Source: Microbacteriaceae bacterium PS02067 (lineage in GTDB: Bacteria > Actinomycetota > Actinomycetes > Actinomycetales > Microbacteriaceae). From it: a DNA stretch of 64,000 nt. The stretch spans positions 1-64,000 of the forward strand of contig JASCPG010000001.1 of assembly GCA_029960085.1 (NCBI GenBank), written 5' to 3'. The notes beneath the pieces are model-generated. The model searched no databases and was not told the origin of the DNA. It saw only the letters and a list, made by a program, of their open reading frames with translations. Below are positions 61,664-64,000 of this stretch, piece by piece. Each line of letters begins with the position of its first letter. Within the stretch, counting starts at the first letter, position 1. The translations under genes and the position numbers were made by a program.

Positions 61664-62443
61664 TCAGCAGCCCGGGCCGGACGGGTTTTCCTGGCAGGTG
61701 CGGGCGACGAGTGCAGTGCGTGCTTCGAGGATCTCGATGCTGCTGGCGGTGGTGGGGATGGTGAGGCGTCCGTCGATCGGGATCCATCCGGCACCGAAGG
61801 AGTAGGCCGCGGCGTACCGCACGGAGGCGCGTGCGGTGTAGGTGCCGCGGGCGGTGTAGGCGTGGCTGGTGCTGGTGGCGCTGAACTGGGGGAGCCCGAG
61901 TGCTTCCCACGTCGCGCCGCCAGTGGTCGAGGTGAGGACGACGCCGTCGCCGTAGTCGAAGACGACCTCGACGGGGGCGAAATGGACCGAGACGGGTACG
62001 TCGAAGAGCATGCCGTCGGCGGTGTGCGCCTGCACAGAGGCGACGAAGTTCATCGGGAGTCCTGCGACGCCGACACCGTCGGGCTGGTCCAGGAGTTCGA
62101 CGGATGCCGGCGCGAAGGACGCGACGTCGTCGATCGTCGGACGCAACTCCACGGGCACGGACTCCGGGGCCACGCAGTACCGGTCGTCATTGAACGGGCA
62201 CTCCACGGCGATCGGACCGCCGCCGTTCGGGTTGTAGCGCGGACCGGCATCGACCGGCGCGCTGCCACCGCGGGGTTTCGATGGACCCGATCCGCCTCCG
62301 GGTTTCGTTGCGCCGATCTCGACGGTGGAGCCGTCGGTCGAGGCGCTAGTGCAGGAGCCGAGCACCCAGTTGCACGACCGATCCGTGGTCAGTGGCGCGA
62401 CAGCCGCGCTGAGGACGATTGCGGCGAGAACTAGGATCCGCAT
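61664..62443 (-). CDS. secreted protein with PKD-like domain
   Basis: A 259-aa exported protein of unknown function. Signal peptide (1-20, V-L-A-A-I-V-L-S-A-A-V-A), then a Gly/Pro/Ser-rich region (about 42-70), several Cys, and a PKD-like beta-sandwich (about 150-215: V-V-F-D-Y-G-D-G, S-H-A-Y-T-A-R-G-T-Y-T-A-R). PKD domains usually serve in adhesion or carbohydrate contact. The start lies inside the end of the upstream lipoprotein gene (13-bp overlap), so the two are almost certainly made together. Ribosome site not strong (ctagga). Confidence 0.75.
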   Translation of the reverse strand: MRILVLAAIVLSAAVAPLTTDRSCNWVLGSCTSASTDGSTVEIGATKPGGGSGPSKPRGGSAPVDAGPRYNPNGGGPIAVECPFNDDRYCVAPESVPVELRPTIDDVASFAPASVELLDQPDGVGVAGLPMNFVASVQAHTADGMLFDVPVSVHFAPVEVVFDYGDGVVLTSTTGGATWEALGLPQFSATSTSHAYTARGTYTARASVRYAAAYSFGAGWIPIDGRLTIPTTASSIEILEARTALVARTCQENPSGPGC

Positions 62444-62964
62444 GCGTGCTGTCCCTCGGCGCCCTCGATCAACGAGATCTTGAACGTTCCTAGCGACGCG
62501 ACCAGCGTCACTCGGAGGCTTTGGCGAGGCGGCCTGTCCGCACTGACTTGAGAGGCCCCCGAGCGGTCGGTTACGTCGAGCTTGCTCACGTCGATGCAAG
62601 CGAACATCGACGCCGTGCCGGTGCTATCCGTCCACTTGTCGGGTTCGGTTGCAACCACTGTGGCAGTCCCCGACATGGTGTAGCCGTCGGCGTGATAGGC
62701 GGAGAGTCGTTTGCGTTCATAGTCGTTCTGTTCGCCTGTCGTCAGCGCAAACAGGGGCTCAAACGACTCGGGTTCGCTGACCACGATCCGATTGTTCGCG
62801 TTCACGTACGCATTGATCGTCGCCTCCGCCGCCGCGAACGCCTCCTCCTCCGATGCGAACCCCGTCGGGGTCGGCGAGGGCGCGGGCCCTGGCGCACACG
62901 CGGCGAGTCCGACAACGATGAGCAGCGTCGCGCCAAGACCGGTCCACCGCGCAGCGAGAGTCAT
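62431..62964 (-). CDS. lipoprotein of unknown function
   Basis: A 177-aa protein with signal peptide and lipobox L-A-A-C (Cys24), then a Pro/Thr/Ser linker and a soluble domain starting E-E-E-A-F-A-A-A-E-A-T-I-N-A-Y (about 40-54). Helical start plus later beta strands (T-M-S-G-T-A-T-V-V-A-T) resemble small SnoaL/NTF2-like accessory lipoproteins. It is translationally coupled to the PKD-like protein downstream. Function not known; the pair probably acts at the cell surface. Confidence 0.75.
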   Translation of the reverse strand: MTLAARWTGLGATLLIVVGLAACAPGPAPSPTPTGFASEEEAFAAAEATINAYVNANNRIVVSEPESFEPLFALTTGEQNDYERKRLSAYHADGYTMSGTATVVATEPDKWTDSTGTASMFACIDVSKLDVTDRSGASQVSADRPPRQSLRVTLVASLGTFKISLIEGAEGQHACGS

Positions 62965-63020
62965 GCCGCCCACCGTAGTCAGAGGCGCCTGCGGTCCGCA
63001 CGGACTGTCCACAGGATGCG

Positions 63021-63026
63021 TAGGCT
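63021..63026 (+). promoter_or_regulatory. leaderless promoter -10 of the SEC-C protein gene
   Basis: TAGGCT ends 7 nt before the ATG at 63034. Confidence 0.55.
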
Positions 63027-63033
63027 CGAAGGC

Positions 63034-63468
63034 ATGTCTTTCGGAGCCGCCGCGGCGCGCGGGCGCACGCTGCCCGAGGATGCGCGCTGCCCGTGCGGCG
63101 GCGGCGCGTTCGGCGCATGCTGCGGGCCGATCCTCGCGGGAGCCACGGCGCCGACGGCCGAGAGGCTCATGCGTTCGCGGTTCACCGCGTTCGCCGTGGG
63201 CGACGCCGCCCATCTCCGCGCGACGTGGCATCCGGCGACGGCACCGGATCGGCTCGACCTCGACGATGAACTCCGGTGGGAGCGACTGGACGTCATCGGA
63301 ACGACCGGCGGCGAGCCGGGGGCGGCGCGGGGCACGGTCGAGTTCCGTGCTCATTGGCGTTCGAACGACGGCCGGCAGGCCGGGGAGCTCCGCGAGACGA
63401 GCCGGTTCCGAACGATCGCGGGGCGTTGGCTCTACGTCGACGGCGACGTCGATCCCGACGGGGCGTAG
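63034..63468 (+). CDS. YchJ-family (UPF0225) protein with SEC-C zinc motif
   Basis: A 144-aa protein. The N-terminal SEC-C-like zinc motif C-P-C-G...C-C-G-P (19-33) is followed by an NTF2-like domain with the family's L-M-R-S-R-F-T-A-F (about 46-54) and the late F-R-A-H-W. Function unknown. ATG 63034 is chosen from promoter spacing; ATG 63016 would add six residues. Confidence 0.85.
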   Translation: MSFGAAAARGRTLPEDARCPCGGGAFGACCGPILAGATAPTAERLMRSRFTAFAVGDAAHLRATWHPATAPDRLDLDDELRWERLDVIGTTGGEPGAARGTVEFRAHWRSNDGRQAGELRETSRFRTIAGRWLYVDGDVDPDGA

Positions 63469-63471
63469 CGT
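63466..63471 (+). promoter_or_regulatory. possible leaderless promoter -10 of the cation efflux gene
   Basis: TAGCGT overlaps the stop codon of the SEC-C protein gene and ends 6 nt before the ATG at 63478. Confidence 0.35.
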
Positions 63472-63477
63472 TCTCCC

Positions 63478-64000
63478 ATGCCCACGCGTCCGGCACGTCC
63501 CGACACCGGTGAGCAGCCGCCGGAGTCCCTCGCGACGGTGCTCATCGCCCTCGGCGCGAACCTGCTCGTCGCGATGGCGAAGACGATCGCCGCTGCGCTC
63601 AGCGGCGCGGCCTCCATGGTCGCCGAAGCGGCGCACTCGTGGGCGGATACCGGCAACGAGGTCTTCCTCTACATCGCGGCACGGCGCAGCACGAAGCAGG
63701 CGGACGCCTCGCATCCCGTCGGCTACGGCCGCGAGGCATACGTCTGGTCGCTGTTCGCCGCCTTCGGACTGTTCGTCATCGGCGCGGGCGTCTCGATCAT
63801 GCACGGCATCCAGGAACTGCTCGACCCGGAACCGGCGACGCGTTTCGAGATCTCGTACGTCGTCCTCGCCGTCGCGTTCGTCCTCGAGGGCGTGTCGTTC
63901 CTGCAGGCGCTGCGTCAATCGCGACGGCAGGCGGCGCAATCCCAGCGTGACGTGCTCGACCACGTCATGCGCACGTCCGACCCGACGCTGCGGGCCGTCT
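63478..64000 (+). CDS. cation diffusion facilitator transporter, N-terminal part
   Basis: The gene runs off the window; 174 residues are visible. Four hydrophobic segments (about 18-36, 40-55, 84-106 and 119-140) and the family's A-H-S-W-A-D-T-G-N (about 59-67, metal-site Asp) are seen. CDF proteins export zinc, iron, manganese or cobalt by proton exchange. The metal cannot be chosen from the visible part. Confidence 0.85.
   Translation, partial: MPTRPARPDTGEQPPESLATVLIALGANLLVAMAKTIAAALSGAASMVAEAAHSWADTGNEVFLYIAARRSTKQADASHPVGYGREAYVWSLFAAFGLFVIGAGVSIMHGIQELLDPEPATRFEISYVVLAVAFVLEGVSFLQALRQSRRQAAQSQRDVLDHVMRTSDPTLRAV

Noticed and set aside
1-64000. tRNA, rRNA, insertion sequences or prophage
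   Set aside because: I found no cloverleaf-like tRNA sequence, no rRNA stretch, no transposase or integrase and no region with base composition unlike the rest apart from the short ftsZ promoter.

Overview
The window is about 70% G+C and reads as core chromosome of a high-GC Gram-positive actinobacterium. Gene content and order point to the Microbacteriaceae, most likely Microbacterium or a close relative: the odhI/garA-ftsR-merR trio, a pknL/Rv2175c/ids/aroG block beside the division and cell wall (dcw) cluster, wag31-type divIVA, and split ctaCDF and ctaE-qcrCAB respiratory genes. The genus is inferred from gene order and base composition only. I see no rRNA, tRNA, phage, insertion sequence, CRISPR array or foreign-looking island. 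Coding density is very high and most neighbouring genes overlap or nearly touch.

Layout. 0.1-2 kb: FHA protein and two MerR regulators. 2.1-8.2 kb: orphan ParA, pyruvate carboxylase, a MinD-like ATPase and peptide deformylase. 8.3-13.3 kb: acyl-CoA ligase, ROK glucokinase, PlsC-type acyltransferase, class II DAHP synthase. 13.3-17.9 kb: a repeat-rich spacer, a PASTA Ser/Thr kinase with its divergent DNA-binding partner, polyprenyl synthase, and a DUF3040 protein closed by a strong terminator. 18.1-35 kb: the dcw cluster mraZ-rsmH-ftsL-ftsI-murF-mraY-murD-ftsW-murG-murC-ftsQ-ftsZ-yggS-sepF-yggT-divIVA-lspA, then an RluD-type pseudouridine synthase; murE is not present. 36-49 kb: second acyl-CoA ligase, lipoprotein polysaccharide deacetylase, dnaE, a membrane protein, hisD-nrdR, pyrD, DUF3043 protein, M20 dipeptidase, erpA. 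48.9-57.2 kb: cytochrome aa3 oxidase (ctaCDF, ctaE) and cytochrome bcc (qcrCAB), separated by a phosphatase remnant and a rhodanese. 57.3-64 kb: trpD, a small membrane protein, a PHP-domain protein, an array of seven ~101-bp inverted-repeat units, a stand-alone 5'-3' exonuclease, a lipoprotein/PKD-like secreted pair, a SEC-C protein and a partial cation efflux gene.

How it fits together. The dcw genes build lipid II (murF, mraY, murD, murG, murC), polymerise and cross-link it (ftsW, ftsI) and place it at the septum and pole (ftsZ, sepF, divIVA). Three clear MraZ-type repeats precede mraZ, and a perfect palindrome precedes ftsZ; the FtsR-type MerR protein at 0.65 kb is a plausible binder of the latter. 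The kinase, its small DNA-binding neighbour and the FHA protein form a phospho-signalling theme. The ctaCDF/ctaE-qcrCAB genes encode the bcc-aa3 supercomplex of Actinobacteria.

No wholly new system is obvious. The signals most worth a second look are: a preference for the hexamer GCATCC/GGATGC that overrides ordinary codon choice; many -10-like TANNNT boxes placed 6-9 nt before start codons (leaderless genes); a decayed PP2C phosphatase; the missing murE; the ftsZ palindrome; the 60-kb repeat array; and the lipoprotein/PKD pair.
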